From positions 1 to 64,000 of the forward strand of contig JAQTZD010000003.1 in NCBI GenBank assembly GCA_028687975.1: DNA of 64,000 bases. The letters are read 5' to 3'. The stretch comes from Sediminibacterium sp. Its GTDB lineage: Bacteria; Bacteroidota; Bacteroidia; Chitinophagales; Chitinophagaceae. Positions 17,068 to 27,297 of the stretch are shown one piece after another (position 1 is the first letter of the stretch; each line of letters opens with the position of its first letter). Under the pieces are notes generated by a model, which saw only the letters and a list, made by a program, of their open reading frames with translations, was not told the origin of the DNA and did no database searches. The position numbers and the translations under genes were made by a program.

Positions 17068-17156
17068 TAAATATAAAAAAAAGGGCTTCGTAGTGCGAAA
17101 TCTACAATAAACAGACGCCATTTACGTTGTAGCTGTACATCCTATAAGGAATTCTC

Positions 17157-18401
17157 ATGAAAAGCAGCTACAATTGGTTACTCCCCTGCTTACTGGCAGG
17201 TTTTCTGCTGGTGGCTTGTAAAAAAAACACAGAGTTACCCGCAGATGCTACCGCCGGCACCAGCACGGAGCCTCCTACCATCGGGGGAACCACTTCTGCT
17301 TTTAAAGATACCACCGACATCACCGAAGGCAACGTCAACATCAAGTTTGCGAAAACCGATGCCTGCTTTCCCAGCAATGAAATATTTTCGTTTACCGCAG
17401 TGGCCACAGGAGTACCTGCCAACGTCAGGTATGTATGGGAATTCGGAGACGGCAAATCGCTGATGGGTGCCTCTGTAAAAAATATTTATAAAGATCCCGG
17501 AAACTATACGGTAATTCTGGAAGTGAAAAGCAGCGAAGGTCAGGTGTTGCACAAGGTATCCATTGCCGTAAAAGCATTGGGCCAGCAGGTTACCCCTACC
17601 GCCGTATTTTCCAGCGCATTGGCAGACATTAATATACTGAACAACATGACCTTCACCAGCAGGTCCAGCGTTCCCACAGGAACCATCACAGAGCATCTCT
17701 GGGATTGGGCAGATGGAACCACCAGTATCAGTTCCAACAGTTTTATGCCAAAAAACTTTACGCAGGTCCCCGAAGACAAACTTTATCCCGTAAAGCTGAT
17801 CGTAACAGCCAACTCCGGATGTAAAGACACAGCAGCGCTCAATGTATTTGTGCCTGCAGCGTACAATATCAGCGGAAGCTTCGACGCAGTTCAATACGAC
17901 GGATGCACCAATGAATATTTCATCTTTACACCCCAGTTAACCGGAGTGCCGGAAGGAGCTGTGTATACCTGGGATTTTGCAGATGCTACCGGTTTTGTTA
18001 GCGGCAACCCGGTGAAAAAATCATTCACGTACCAGAATGATTACGACGTAAAACTAACTGTAACACTCAAGGGAAAAATCATTTACCAGACCCACAAGGC
18101 AGTAAGGGCATTCGGACAGAATATCAAACCAAAAGCACTGATGCTGAAGAATGTGGTGAGCAGTACCGCAACCACCGAAAAATGGGCTTTCTATAGTCAG
18201 TCGAATATTCCGCATGGTTACCTGAGCGGATATCGCTGGGAAATGCCGTTTGGCGTGGTTGATGATAATTTCAACACTTTTGTGGAACAGGAATACACCA
18301 AGGCCGCCACTCCCACCAATTACAGTATCAGGTTGATTGTTACGGGCAATACCGGATGTAAAGACACTGCTGTTGCCAACATCACCATACCGGCCCGTTA
18401 A
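17157..18401 (+). CDS. PKD-domain lipoprotein
   Basis: Lipobox LLVACKK; repeated WEFGDGKS / WDWADGTT / WDFADATG PKD motifs. Confidence 0.82.
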   Translation: MKSSYNWLLPCLLAGFLLVACKKNTELPADATAGTSTEPPTIGGTTSAFKDTTDITEGNVNIKFAKTDACFPSNEIFSFTAVATGVPANVRYVWEFGDGKSLMGASVKNIYKDPGNYTVILEVKSSEGQVLHKVSIAVKALGQQVTPTAVFSSALADINILNNMTFTSRSSVPTGTITEHLWDWADGTTSISSNSFMPKNFTQVPEDKLYPVKLIVTANSGCKDTAALNVFVPAAYNISGSFDAVQYDGCTNEYFIFTPQLTGVPEGAVYTWDFADATGFVSGNPVKKSFTYQNDYDVKLTVTLKGKIIYQTHKAVRAFGQNIKPKALMLKNVVSSTATTEKWAFYSQSNIPHGYLSGYRWEMPFGVVDDNFNTFVEQEYTKAATPTNYSIRLIVTGNTGCKDTAVANITIPAR

Positions 18402-18415
18402 TGCAAATAAGAACC

Positions 18416-19654
18416 ATGAAAAGGTATTCGGGATTATATCTGTTGATGGGCATACTGGCCATTGTTGTTTCCTGTAAAAAGGAAGCCGTTTCTCCTATTA
18501 CCCAATACCTCCAAAACACCAAAATAAAAGCAGACACGGCTGCCATCACCACAACCGTGAAAGATACCACAACAGTAGATTTTGGCGGCATTGTGGTACG
18601 GTATGAACAAAGTTCCACCTGCTATCCGGGAACAGAAATATTTAGCTTTAAGGCCAGCGGCCCCACACTCCCCCCGGGCGCATTTTATTTCTGGACATTC
18701 GGCGACGGGAACACAGCAAACGGTGCAACCGCAAGTCATTCTTATCAGGCTGCTGGTTCGTTTGTGGTGAACCTCCTGGTGATGGCCGATGCAAACACGG
18801 TATTAACCAAACTCAGCTTTCCCATTAAGGCCAAAGGGATGCAAACCAAACCGGTAGCGGGGTTCACCTATAAATCAGATTTCCCCGAAAATGTGAACTA
18901 CATCACGTTCAATACCAGTTCATCGGTAAATCACGGAGACATCACGTATTACAAATGGGAATGGGGAGACGGCAGTTCCGTTTTAACTTCTGTGGGCCTG
19001 ATCAGGCATGAATTTCCGAGAAATATAGCAGACATCACTTATCCGGTAAAACTGACCATTACTACCAATACCGGATGTACAGCAGATACCACCATTGCGG
19101 TAACGATTCCTGCAGCATATCCTATTCAGGGGAGTTTCCGGGCTGATGCATTTGATGCGTGCACCAATGAAAATTTCCTGTTTACGGCAGAAGCAGAAAA
19201 TGTACCCGGAGGAGCTGTATACGAATGGAATTTTTCCGACGGCAAGGGCATTGTTACCGGCAATCCGGTGCGCTACAAATACAAGTACCCCAACGATTAT
19301 GATGTAATCATGTCTGTGCGCTTAAATGGAAGATTGATCTACAGTACCAATAAGATGGTGAATGCCAAAGGAGAAAAGCCAAAACCAACCGCTGCATTTG
19401 AACAGACCCTGGTTTGGCAGAACAGTACCACATCGCACTGGTTGTTCAACAGCAGGTCTACGATACCAACAGGTACCATCGACAGTTTTCAATGGAATTT
19501 TGGAAACGGTAATACCAGCAACGATTACTACAGTTCTGTAGAAAACAGCTATAGCAAAAAAGCAACAGCGCAATCGTATACCGTACAATTAATTGTAACC
19601 GGCAACGGTTGCGCTGATACTACCAGCAAGGTCATTGCAATTCCTGCACAATAA
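18416..19654 (+). CDS. PKD-domain lipoprotein, paralogue of the preceding gene
   Basis: Lipobox IVVSCKK; WTFGDGNT / WEWGDGSS / WNFSDGKG; collinear with 17157-18401. Confidence 0.82.
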   Translation: MKRYSGLYLLMGILAIVVSCKKEAVSPITQYLQNTKIKADTAAITTTVKDTTTVDFGGIVVRYEQSSTCYPGTEIFSFKASGPTLPPGAFYFWTFGDGNTANGATASHSYQAAGSFVVNLLVMADANTVLTKLSFPIKAKGMQTKPVAGFTYKSDFPENVNYITFNTSSSVNHGDITYYKWEWGDGSSVLTSVGLIRHEFPRNIADITYPVKLTITTNTGCTADTTIAVTIPAAYPIQGSFRADAFDACTNENFLFTAEAENVPGGAVYEWNFSDGKGIVTGNPVRYKYKYPNDYDVIMSVRLNGRLIYSTNKMVNAKGEKPKPTAAFEQTLVWQNSTTSHWLFNSRSTIPTGTIDSFQWNFGNGNTSNDYYSSVENSYSKKATAQSYTVQLIVTGNGCADTTSKVIAIPAQ

Positions 19655-19656
19655 CG

Positions 19657-20979
19657 TTATTCCCAGATTTCATCCTTACCCTCAATCCATTTTTTAACGG
19701 ATTCAGTGGTAACAGATTTAGGACGCTCCAGCGGGAAGCCCAGCGCTCTGTCCCAGCAAAGGCTGGACAGTACGCCCAATGCACGGCTAACTGCAAATAA
19801 TACGGTATAGAACTCATACTCTACAAATCCGTAGTGTACCAGCAGTGCTCCGCTGTGTGCATCTACGTTAGGCCATGGGTTCTTCACTTTACCCAAAGAC
19901 TGCAGAATTGGTGGAACAGTTTCATAAATTTTCCAAACGGTGTTCAGCAATTTGTCGTCGGCCATATGCTTTTTACCGAATTCCATTTGTGCGGTAAAAC
20001 GGGGATCTGTCTTACGCAATACAGCATGACCATAACCCGGAACCACTTTACCGGAAGCCAGTGTTTTCTGAACATAATCAGCAATCTGCTTGCTGGAAGG
20101 TTCATCCGTTCCCAGCTGCTCCTGCATTTCAAAAATCCACTTGATTACTTCCTGGTTGGCCAAACCATGCAACGGACCGGCCAAACCGTTCATACCGGCC
20201 GCATAACTCAGATAAGGGTCGCTTAATGCAGAACCCACCAGGTGGGTGGTATGTGCAGACACGTTTCCGCCTTCATGATCGGCATGAATGGTCATATACA
20301 AACGCATCAGTTCTTTGAAGCTTTCATCGTTGTATCCCATCATATGGGCAAAGTTGCCTGCCCAGTCTAACAAACCATTGGGATGAATATGCTCATTGTT
20401 CTTGTACTTTCTTCTGTAGATATACGCTGCAATTCTTGGCAAACGGGCAATCAGATCCATGGAGTCGTCATACACAATACTCCAGTAATCTTTCTTATTC
20501 AATCCTTTTGCATATTCCTTGGCAAAATGGCTTTCTGTTTGCATCGCCATTACACCAACCACAAACATGGTCATCGGGTGTGTACTCAGCGGGAGTGCAT
20601 CAATGGTAGCGAACACATGGTTGGGAACATGGCTCCTGCGTTGCCATACATTGGTAATATGCGCAGCATCCTCATCCGTTGGCAGCTCTCCTACCAGCAT
20701 CAGATGGAATAATCCTTCCGGTAAAGGTTCACCACCTTTACGGGCTGCAGGAAGTTTTTGCTGCAGTTCCGGAATGGAATATCCGCGAAAACGGATGCCT
20801 TCCTGTGCATCCAAAAGACTTGTTTCTGTAACCAGACCTGTAATACCGCGCATCCCCTGATAAACCTGAGCCAGCGTTACTTCTCCGATCTTTTTGTTAC
20901 CGTGTTCTTTAATGACCTCCTTGATTTCAGCGTTCGCGGCTTCTGATTTGGCTTTGAACTTGTCTTTGATAACTCCCAT
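19657..20979 (-). CDS. gltA: citrate synthase
   Basis: EGIRFRGYSIPELQ, GPLHGLANQEVIKW and PGYGHAVLRKTDPR motifs. Confidence 0.95.
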   Translation of the reverse strand: MGVIKDKFKAKSEAANAEIKEVIKEHGNKKIGEVTLAQVYQGMRGITGLVTETSLLDAQEGIRFRGYSIPELQQKLPAARKGGEPLPEGLFHLMLVGELPTDEDAAHITNVWQRRSHVPNHVFATIDALPLSTHPMTMFVVGVMAMQTESHFAKEYAKGLNKKDYWSIVYDDSMDLIARLPRIAAYIYRRKYKNNEHIHPNGLLDWAGNFAHMMGYNDESFKELMRLYMTIHADHEGGNVSAHTTHLVGSALSDPYLSYAAGMNGLAGPLHGLANQEVIKWIFEMQEQLGTDEPSSKQIADYVQKTLASGKVVPGYGHAVLRKTDPRFTAQMEFGKKHMADDKLLNTVWKIYETVPPILQSLGKVKNPWPNVDAHSGALLVHYGFVEYEFYTVLFAVSRALGVLSSLCWDRALGFPLERPKSVTTESVKKWIEGKDEIWE

Positions 20980-21031
20980 AGCAATGAATTTGTTAGATAC
21001 GGCTAATATGGCTTAAATTAACCTTAATGTT

Positions 21032-21039
21032 CAAAGGTA
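21032..21039 (-). promoter_or_regulatory. -7 box TACCTTTG upstream of citrate synthase
   Basis: CAAAGGTA on + in the intergenic region. Confidence 0.45.
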
Positions 21040-21095
21040 ATTGAAGTTGCAACTATAACAAAACAATTCGGCCCGACTCACCGATTTTAAGCAAA

Positions 21096-22187
21096 TTATT
21101 TAGGGGCTTTCCGGTACAGGTAAATCACTACAAACACAAATATGAAATTGGGTATCCAGGCGGCAATCAGCGGGGGAAGGTCCCCTTTTGTAGAGAATAT
21201 GGTAGAAAAACGGTCTGTTACAATAAACAAGGCGGCAATGGAAAAGCCCACAGCCAGGTGAACCCCACTTCCTCCTCTTACTTTACGGCCGGCAACAATG
21301 GCGCCGATCAGGGTAAGCAACAGCACTGTAACACAGGTAGCATCCCTTCGGTATCGTTCTACTTTAAGGCTGTTCAAACCCTCAGATCCCCTGAGTTCTT
21401 CCAGCGCTATAAAACGATCCAGCTCGGGAGTGGTTAGTTTGTCCTTGGTATATTTATCCCGGCTCAGGTCCAGGGGTTTGAAACTGTAATTGATTTGCCG
21501 CATCACATCCGGTGCAACCTGCTCGCGCATGGGCAGCAGTTTCCGCTCTATGATGGTCTCAATTTTCCATTTGTTCACCGAAGTATCCCAGCTGATATAA
21601 TCTGCCCGGAGATTCTTGGTTACCCGGTTGTTTTTGATGGTGTACAAAAAGAAAGGACCACCTCTTTTTACAGAAGTGTCGTAGTTATAGATACCCGCAT
21701 AAGTGAAAGAGTCGATGCGCAAATAAATATTGTTTCCACTATTCAGCAGCGCAGCATAACTGGAATTGGCATCGATGTACCGGGCTTCGAAGCTGCCCCT
21801 GATCTGGTTGGCCCTGGGAACCACATACTGATTGGCAAACCAAAGAATGATGGCCAGCAAACCACCCCCGATCCAATAAGGTCGCATCCACCTGGAATAA
21901 CTGGTGCCGCTTGCGAGAATCGCAATAATCTCACTGTTCCCGGCCATTTTAGACGTAAAGAAGATCACTGCAATAAAAACGAAAAGCGGAAAGAGCAGGG
22001 CAATGATGTGTGGAATAAAACCGGCATAGTAATCGCTGATAATCCGTTCAAGACTCAGCTGCGACCTTACAAAATCATCGGTTTTTTCACTCACATCGAT
22101 CACCACAGCAATCACGGCAAACAAAAAGATTGCAAAGAAAAAGGTGGTGAGGAATTTCCGGAGTATGTACCAGTCCAGTTTTTTCAT
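21096..22187 (-). CDS. LptF/LptG family LPS export permease
   Basis: MKKLDWYILRKFLTTFFFAIFLF start; YjgP/YjgQ-type TM topology. Confidence 0.9.
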   Translation of the reverse strand: MKKLDWYILRKFLTTFFFAIFLFAVIAVVIDVSEKTDDFVRSQLSLERIISDYYAGFIPHIIALLFPLFVFIAVIFFTSKMAGNSEIIAILASGTSYSRWMRPYWIGGGLLAIILWFANQYVVPRANQIRGSFEARYIDANSSYAALLNSGNNIYLRIDSFTYAGIYNYDTSVKRGGPFFLYTIKNNRVTKNLRADYISWDTSVNKWKIETIIERKLLPMREQVAPDVMRQINYSFKPLDLSRDKYTKDKLTTPELDRFIALEELRGSEGLNSLKVERYRRDATCVTVLLLTLIGAIVAGRKVRGGSGVHLAVGFSIAALFIVTDRFSTIFSTKGDLPPLIAAWIPNFIFVFVVIYLYRKAPK

Positions 22188-22204
22188 GGTCTACACAAAG
22201 ATGC

Positions 22205-22237
22205 ACAAAAAAAATACATCCATGGAGATGGATGTAT
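22205..22237 (-). terminator. intrinsic terminator-like hairpin between tgt and lptF
   Basis: Minus strand ATACATCCAT-CTCC-ATGGATGTATTTTTTTT. Confidence 0.7.
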
Positions 22238-22391
22238 AATTTACGGGCTTCAAAAGATAACGGATTAATAAGCAGGGTGAAAATAGCACGAAGTCCCTTA
22301 TAAGTGAAGGGTTTCGTATAAAAGTTAATAAATATAAAATGTTGGAGAAATTATCCCCAAAACAACGTCGGATGATTTCGAAATGCTAAAA

Positions 22392-23531
22392 TTATAATCG
22401 CTGTCGGATTACCTGGAGCATCTCCTTCTTCCAGCTAACGAAATTCCCTTCCACAATATTGCGACGGGCTTCTTTCACCAGCCAAAGATAAAAGGCAAGA
22501 TTCTGTATACTGGCCAGCTGCAACCCGAGTATTTCACCTGCAATAAACAGGTGCCGGATATAGGCTTTGGAATAATACTGGCTGTGTTCGGAAGGCAGGC
22601 CCGGATCGATGGGACTGAAATCGTTGGCCCATTTTTTATTCCGGATATTGATCACACCCTGGGTGGTAAACAACATACCGTTCCTTCCGTTGCGGGTAGG
22701 CATTACACAATCGAACATGTCTATCCCCATATCGATGCATTCCAGGAGATTCCAGGGCGTACCCACCCCCATTAAGTAACGTGGTTTGTTTTGAGGAAGA
22801 TTTTCTGCACAGAGGGCAGTGAACTCGTACATCATTTCTTCCGGCTCTCCTACACTCAATCCGCCAATGGCATTTCCCACAGCATTTTTGGAAGAAATGT
22901 ATTCACAGGATTCCTTGCGCAAGTCTTTATAAGTACCTCCCTGTACGATCGGAAAAAGGTTCTGCGTATAACCGTATTTGTCGGGTGTTTCCGCCAGGCG
23001 ATTGATGCAACGATCCAACCAGCGATGGGTGAGTTGCATACTCTTTTTTGCGTACCCGTATTCGCTTGGATAAGGCGGGCATTCATCAAAAGCCATGATG
23101 ATATCTGCACCAATACTGCGCTGGATGTCCATCACAGATTCCGGAGAAAACAAGTGTTTGCTCCCATCAATATGCGATTGAAAAACCACACCTTCTTCCC
23201 GGATCTTTCTGTTGGCTGCCAGGGAAAATACCTGATACCCGCCGCTGTCTGTTAAGATGGGCCTGTCCCAGCCGTTGAACCGGTGGAGACCGCCTGCTGC
23301 TTCCAGCACTTCGGTGCCTGGTCGGAGATAGAGGTGATAGGTATTTCCAAGAATAATCTGGGCCTGCACATCTGTTTTCAGGTGCTGCTGCGTTACCGCT
23401 TTCACACTGCCAACAGTACCCACAGGCATAAATATGGGTGTTTGAATGATCCCGTGATCGGTTGTAACTACGCCGGCCCTGGCGGCAGAGCCGGGGGCGG
23501 TGGTTTCGAGCGAAAAACTAAGTGCAGCCAT
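22392..23531 (-). CDS. tgt: tRNA guanosine(34) transglycosylase
   Basis: LTDSGGYQVFS, GGLSVGEP, RYLMGVGTPWNLLECIDMGIDMFDCVMPTRN. Confidence 0.96.
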   Translation of the reverse strand: MAALSFSLETTAPGSAARAGVVTTDHGIIQTPIFMPVGTVGSVKAVTQQHLKTDVQAQIILGNTYHLYLRPGTEVLEAAGGLHRFNGWDRPILTDSGGYQVFSLAANRKIREEGVVFQSHIDGSKHLFSPESVMDIQRSIGADIIMAFDECPPYPSEYGYAKKSMQLTHRWLDRCINRLAETPDKYGYTQNLFPIVQGGTYKDLRKESCEYISSKNAVGNAIGGLSVGEPEEMMYEFTALCAENLPQNKPRYLMGVGTPWNLLECIDMGIDMFDCVMPTRNGRNGMLFTTQGVINIRNKKWANDFSPIDPGLPSEHSQYYSKAYIRHLFIAGEILGLQLASIQNLAFYLWLVKEARRNIVEGNFVSWKKEMLQVIRQRL

Positions 23532-23568
23532 CCGGCAAAAGTAGTGCTCTTTGCCTTATTTTTGCCGG

Positions 23569-24693
23569 ATGATCATACCTTCTATTGTCTGGACTATCTG
23601 CTTTGGAGTTTTTTGTGCAATCATAGCCATTCAAGTTTTCTATTATCTCTATTTCTTCTGCAGGCTGGCATTCTTTAAACCCCGAACCAAACAGGTAAAT
23701 GTGGAGCATCCGGTTTCTGTGGTGATCTGCGCCCGGGACGAAGCCCATAACCTGGTCAAAAATCTGCCCGGTGTATTGGTACAGGATTATAAAACCACCC
23801 ATGAACTGGTATTGGTCAACGACAATTCCAGTGATGAAACCAAATACATCATCGACGAATTCAAACGTTCCTTCAAGAACCTGAACCTGATCGATTTAAC
23901 ACAGGAAGCCAAAATGATCACCGGCAAAAAATTTCCTTTGTCGATGGGCATCAAAAGCGCCAAACACGAAATTGTATTGCTGACAGATGCCGATTGCGTA
24001 CCAGCTTCTGAATTCTGGATTCAGAAAATGCAGGACAGTTACGACGACGATATTGAAATTGTGCTGGGTTACGGCGCCTACCATAAAAAACCCGGACTGC
24101 TCAACAAGCTGATCCGTTTCGAAACATTCCATACCGCCATTCAGTACATGTCTTATGCGCTTGCGGGCACACCCTACATGGGAGTAGGCCGCAACCTGAG
24201 CTATAAGAAAAATGTATTTCTCCGCAACAAAGGATTTTCTTCCATCAACCAGATTCCCAGCGGAGACGACGATCTGTTCATCAACCAGGTAGCTACGGCC
24301 AAAAACACTGCGGTGGTGGTAGACCACGATACCCATACCCTGAGTGAATCTAAGAAGTCCTGGGGCGACTGGATGTCGCAGAAATACCGGCATTATACCA
24401 CCAGCAAATACTATAAACCGATCCATAAATTCCTGTTGGGGCTATACTCCCTTTCGTTGTTTCTGCTGTATCCCGCAATGGTAATCAGCATCCTTTTTTA
24501 CAACTGGTGGCTGACCCTTGCCGTATATGGCCTACGACTGATTATCCAGTCCGTTGTTTACTTTAAAGCAATGAAAAAACTCAACGAATCGGATCTGTTC
24601 CCCTGGTTTATTTTACTGGATATCTGGATGTTCTTTTACTTCATTTTTACCGCCCCTGCCATATGGAAAGCACCCCGCAAAAACTGGAATTAA
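23569..24693 (+). CDS. glycosyltransferase family 2
   Basis: VSVVICARDEAHNL, LVNDNSSDET and SGDDDLFINQ motifs; N-terminal TM. Confidence 0.9.
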   Translation: MIIPSIVWTICFGVFCAIIAIQVFYYLYFFCRLAFFKPRTKQVNVEHPVSVVICARDEAHNLVKNLPGVLVQDYKTTHELVLVNDNSSDETKYIIDEFKRSFKNLNLIDLTQEAKMITGKKFPLSMGIKSAKHEIVLLTDADCVPASEFWIQKMQDSYDDDIEIVLGYGAYHKKPGLLNKLIRFETFHTAIQYMSYALAGTPYMGVGRNLSYKKNVFLRNKGFSSINQIPSGDDDLFINQVATAKNTAVVVDHDTHTLSESKKSWGDWMSQKYRHYTTSKYYKPIHKFLLGLYSLSLFLLYPAMVISILFYNWWLTLAVYGLRLIIQSVVYFKAMKKLNESDLFPWFILLDIWMFFYFIFTAPAIWKAPRKNWN

Positions 24694-25322
24694 TCACCAG
24701 GTATTTTGATGATTTTACCGAAAGGCAGCTGGAGCAGCTGGCTTCACTGGAAGATCTGTATAAAGAATGGAATACCAAGATCAATGTGATCTCCAGAAAA
24801 GACATCGACAGCATTTACCTGCATCATGTATTGCATTCCCTCAGCATTGCGGCAATTGCAGATTTTACACCGGGAATGAACATCATCGATATCGGTTGCG
24901 GAGGCGGATTTCCGGGTGTGCCGCTGGCCATCTTTTTTCCCGAAGTAAAATTCCACCTGGTAGACAGCATTGCCAAGAAACTGAAAGTGGTGGAAGCCGT
25001 TTGTGAAGGCGCCGGCATCAAAAACATCACTATACAACATACACGTGCAGAGGATATCAAAAACAGGAAATTTGATTATGCTGTTTCCCGCGCAGTGGCT
25101 CCATTAAAAGATTTATTACAGTGGAGCATGCCCCTGCTGAAAAAACAGCCAGGAGCGCCAACAGGACCGGATCAGCTGCGCAATGGCCTTATTTGCCTGA
25201 AAGGCGGAGACCTGACGCAGGAAATTTTCGAAAGTGGTGTACGCCCCAGAATGATGCCCATCATCAAAATATTCCCTGAGGCGTATTTTGAAGAGAAGTA
25301 CATCCTGCACGTAGCCAAGTAA
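24663..25322 (+). CDS. rsmG: 16S rRNA (guanine(527)-N(7))-methyltransferase RsmG
   Basis: WNTKINVISRKDID, DIGCGGGFPGVPLAI and SRAVAPL motifs. Confidence 0.95.
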   Translation: MESTPQKLELITRYFDDFTERQLEQLASLEDLYKEWNTKINVISRKDIDSIYLHHVLHSLSIAAIADFTPGMNIIDIGCGGGFPGVPLAIFFPEVKFHLVDSIAKKLKVVEAVCEGAGIKNITIQHTRAEDIKNRKFDYAVSRAVAPLKDLLQWSMPLLKKQPGAPTGPDQLRNGLICLKGGDLTQEIFESGVRPRMMPIIKIFPEAYFEEKYILHVAK

Positions 25323-25334
25323 GCATAAAAAAAA

Positions 25335-25366
25335 CACAGACGAATGGAAAATTGCTTACGTCTGTG
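25335..25366. terminator. bidirectional terminator hairpin between rsmG and the M1 peptidase
   Basis: CACAGACG...CGTCTGTG with flanking A and T runs, between convergent genes. Confidence 0.6.
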
Positions 25367-25393
25367 GCTGTATTATTTTCTTTCTGTAAAAGA

Positions 25394-27259
25394 CTAATCC
25401 GGTATTACCAGCTTGTTGTTGATTCGGTTGATATCTGCCAAACGCTGGCTGGGATCAATTTCAATGGAACGAATATCCTGAATGGGCCTTTCTGTAGTAA
25501 AGCTGTATTCCGGATGCGTCCATCTCCAGGCGGTATGAACCGTTCTTGGAATGGCATTCTCAGCGGGCTTCTCTCCATACATCAGGTTCAGCGGAATTAC
25601 ATGCATTTCCTGGGTTCCATCTTTAAAGGTGAGCAACACATCAACAGGCATCGGCATTTTACCGATCCGCTTAACCGTAATAGCAGTTTTACCATCGTTC
25701 ACGGCAATATTGCCCAGGGCATAGTCGATGGTCTTGGTACTGTTGATCCAGTATTCTTTGTACCAGTCCAGTTCCATACCGCTGACTTTTTCCGCAACCC
25801 GAATAAGATCGTTGGGATTGGGATGTTTGAATTTCCAGGTATCGAAGTAAGCAAGCAGAATTTTATCTCTTACGGCATCTCCCACGATGTATCCCAGTTG
25901 TTCCATGAAAATGGCACCCTTGCTGTAAGAAGCAACGCTGTACGCATAGTTGGTATTGAAATGATCGGCATGGGTACTGGCCGGTTCTTCGAACCCACTC
26001 TTTGCCAGCGCAAAATAACCTTTATACGTGCTCTCGTACCAGAAGCCTTTTTTGTCTCTGAGTGTAGCCATAACCCTTGTACTGGAATAGTCTGTAAATC
26101 CTTCATCCATCCATGGGTATAAGGCTTCATTGCTGCCGAGCATCATTTGATACCAGCTGTGCATCCATTCGTGAATGGCAGTTCCGATACTGGCATTTTT
26201 AATGAGGGTACCCATTGGATACTCCATTCCTCCATCACCGCCCTGCACAAAAGTGTAGGTTTTATAAGGATAGGCACCGAAGGTTTTAGCCATGGTGGGA
26301 TAAGCCAGTGCACAGGTGTCTGCCATGCGCTGCCAGCGGATTTCCAGCGAATCCACTGCCTTGTACACCACGCGGATCAACGGACCGTTGGCGGTTTTAC
26401 GCGTAATCATTTTATAAGAAGGATCAGCCGCCCACATGAAATCGTGCACATTATGGGCCTGCCATTTCCAGGTAAGTGTAGCACCAGCAGTAGGTTTTAC
26501 CTTCACGCCTTCGGCTTCATATCCGAAACCGGTTTCATTTCCATTCAGCAGGTCTCCACCGGCAGTTACCATATAATTTTTATCGATGGTAATGTTTACA
26601 TCAAAGTTGCCCCATACACCATAGAACTCACGGGCAATATAGGGATTGGCATTCCAGCCCTGGTAATCGTACTCCACTACTTTAGGATACCACTGGCTCA
26701 TACTGTAGCGAATACCTTCTTTATTGTCTCTTCCGCTTCTTCTCACTTGCAACGGAACCTGAGCCTCGAACACTACTTCCATAGCAAGTTTAGACTTCGG
26801 AAGCATGGGTTTGCTCAGCACCACTTCCAGGATGGTTTCATGCTCTTTCAGTTTTTGTGCAACCCCATTGATGGTCACAGAATGAACTTTCTGGTATCCG
26901 ATTTCTTCGGGTGTTAATCTGCTGATGCGGTCTTTCACCCTTGAATCCCAGTCCAGGCCATCTGTTTCACGCTTGGGGTTGGGATCAGACAAGCGGGTTT
27001 TACCCAGCTCACGACTTCTCACATCCATACTGCTGTTTGGTTGAAACGCATTCCAGTAGAGATGGAAAAAAATCCTGTTCAACGTATCCGTTGAATTATT
27101 GGTGTATTCAATTTTTTCAGTACCGGTAAAACGGTTGGTGGTCACATCCATCTTAACATCAATCCTGTATTTGATTTTCTGCTGCCATCTGTCCGGCTGC
27201 GCAAATACCAATACGCCGATGATCAAGAAACCCATCGTTAGAGCAATCCTGTTATTCAT
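25394..27259 (-). CDS. M1 family metallopeptidase
   Basis: HEWMHSWYQ (HExxH) with MDEGFTDY. Confidence 0.9.
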   Translation of the reverse strand: MNNRIALTMGFLIIGVLVFAQPDRWQQKIKYRIDVKMDVTTNRFTGTEKIEYTNNSTDTLNRIFFHLYWNAFQPNSSMDVRSRELGKTRLSDPNPKRETDGLDWDSRVKDRISRLTPEEIGYQKVHSVTINGVAQKLKEHETILEVVLSKPMLPKSKLAMEVVFEAQVPLQVRRSGRDNKEGIRYSMSQWYPKVVEYDYQGWNANPYIAREFYGVWGNFDVNITIDKNYMVTAGGDLLNGNETGFGYEAEGVKVKPTAGATLTWKWQAHNVHDFMWAADPSYKMITRKTANGPLIRVVYKAVDSLEIRWQRMADTCALAYPTMAKTFGAYPYKTYTFVQGGDGGMEYPMGTLIKNASIGTAIHEWMHSWYQMMLGSNEALYPWMDEGFTDYSSTRVMATLRDKKGFWYESTYKGYFALAKSGFEEPASTHADHFNTNYAYSVASYSKGAIFMEQLGYIVGDAVRDKILLAYFDTWKFKHPNPNDLIRVAEKVSGMELDWYKEYWINSTKTIDYALGNIAVNDGKTAITVKRIGKMPMPVDVLLTFKDGTQEMHVIPLNLMYGEKPAENAIPRTVHTAWRWTHPEYSFTTERPIQDIRSIEIDPSQRLADINRINNKLVIPD

Positions 27260-27297
27260 ATGTCAAATTTGTAAATCGGAAGATAATTATAAAAACA

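Noticed and set aside
25352-26917. Two 256-aa + strand ORFs opposite the M1 peptidase
   Set aside because: Antisense to a supported CDS; no domain motifs
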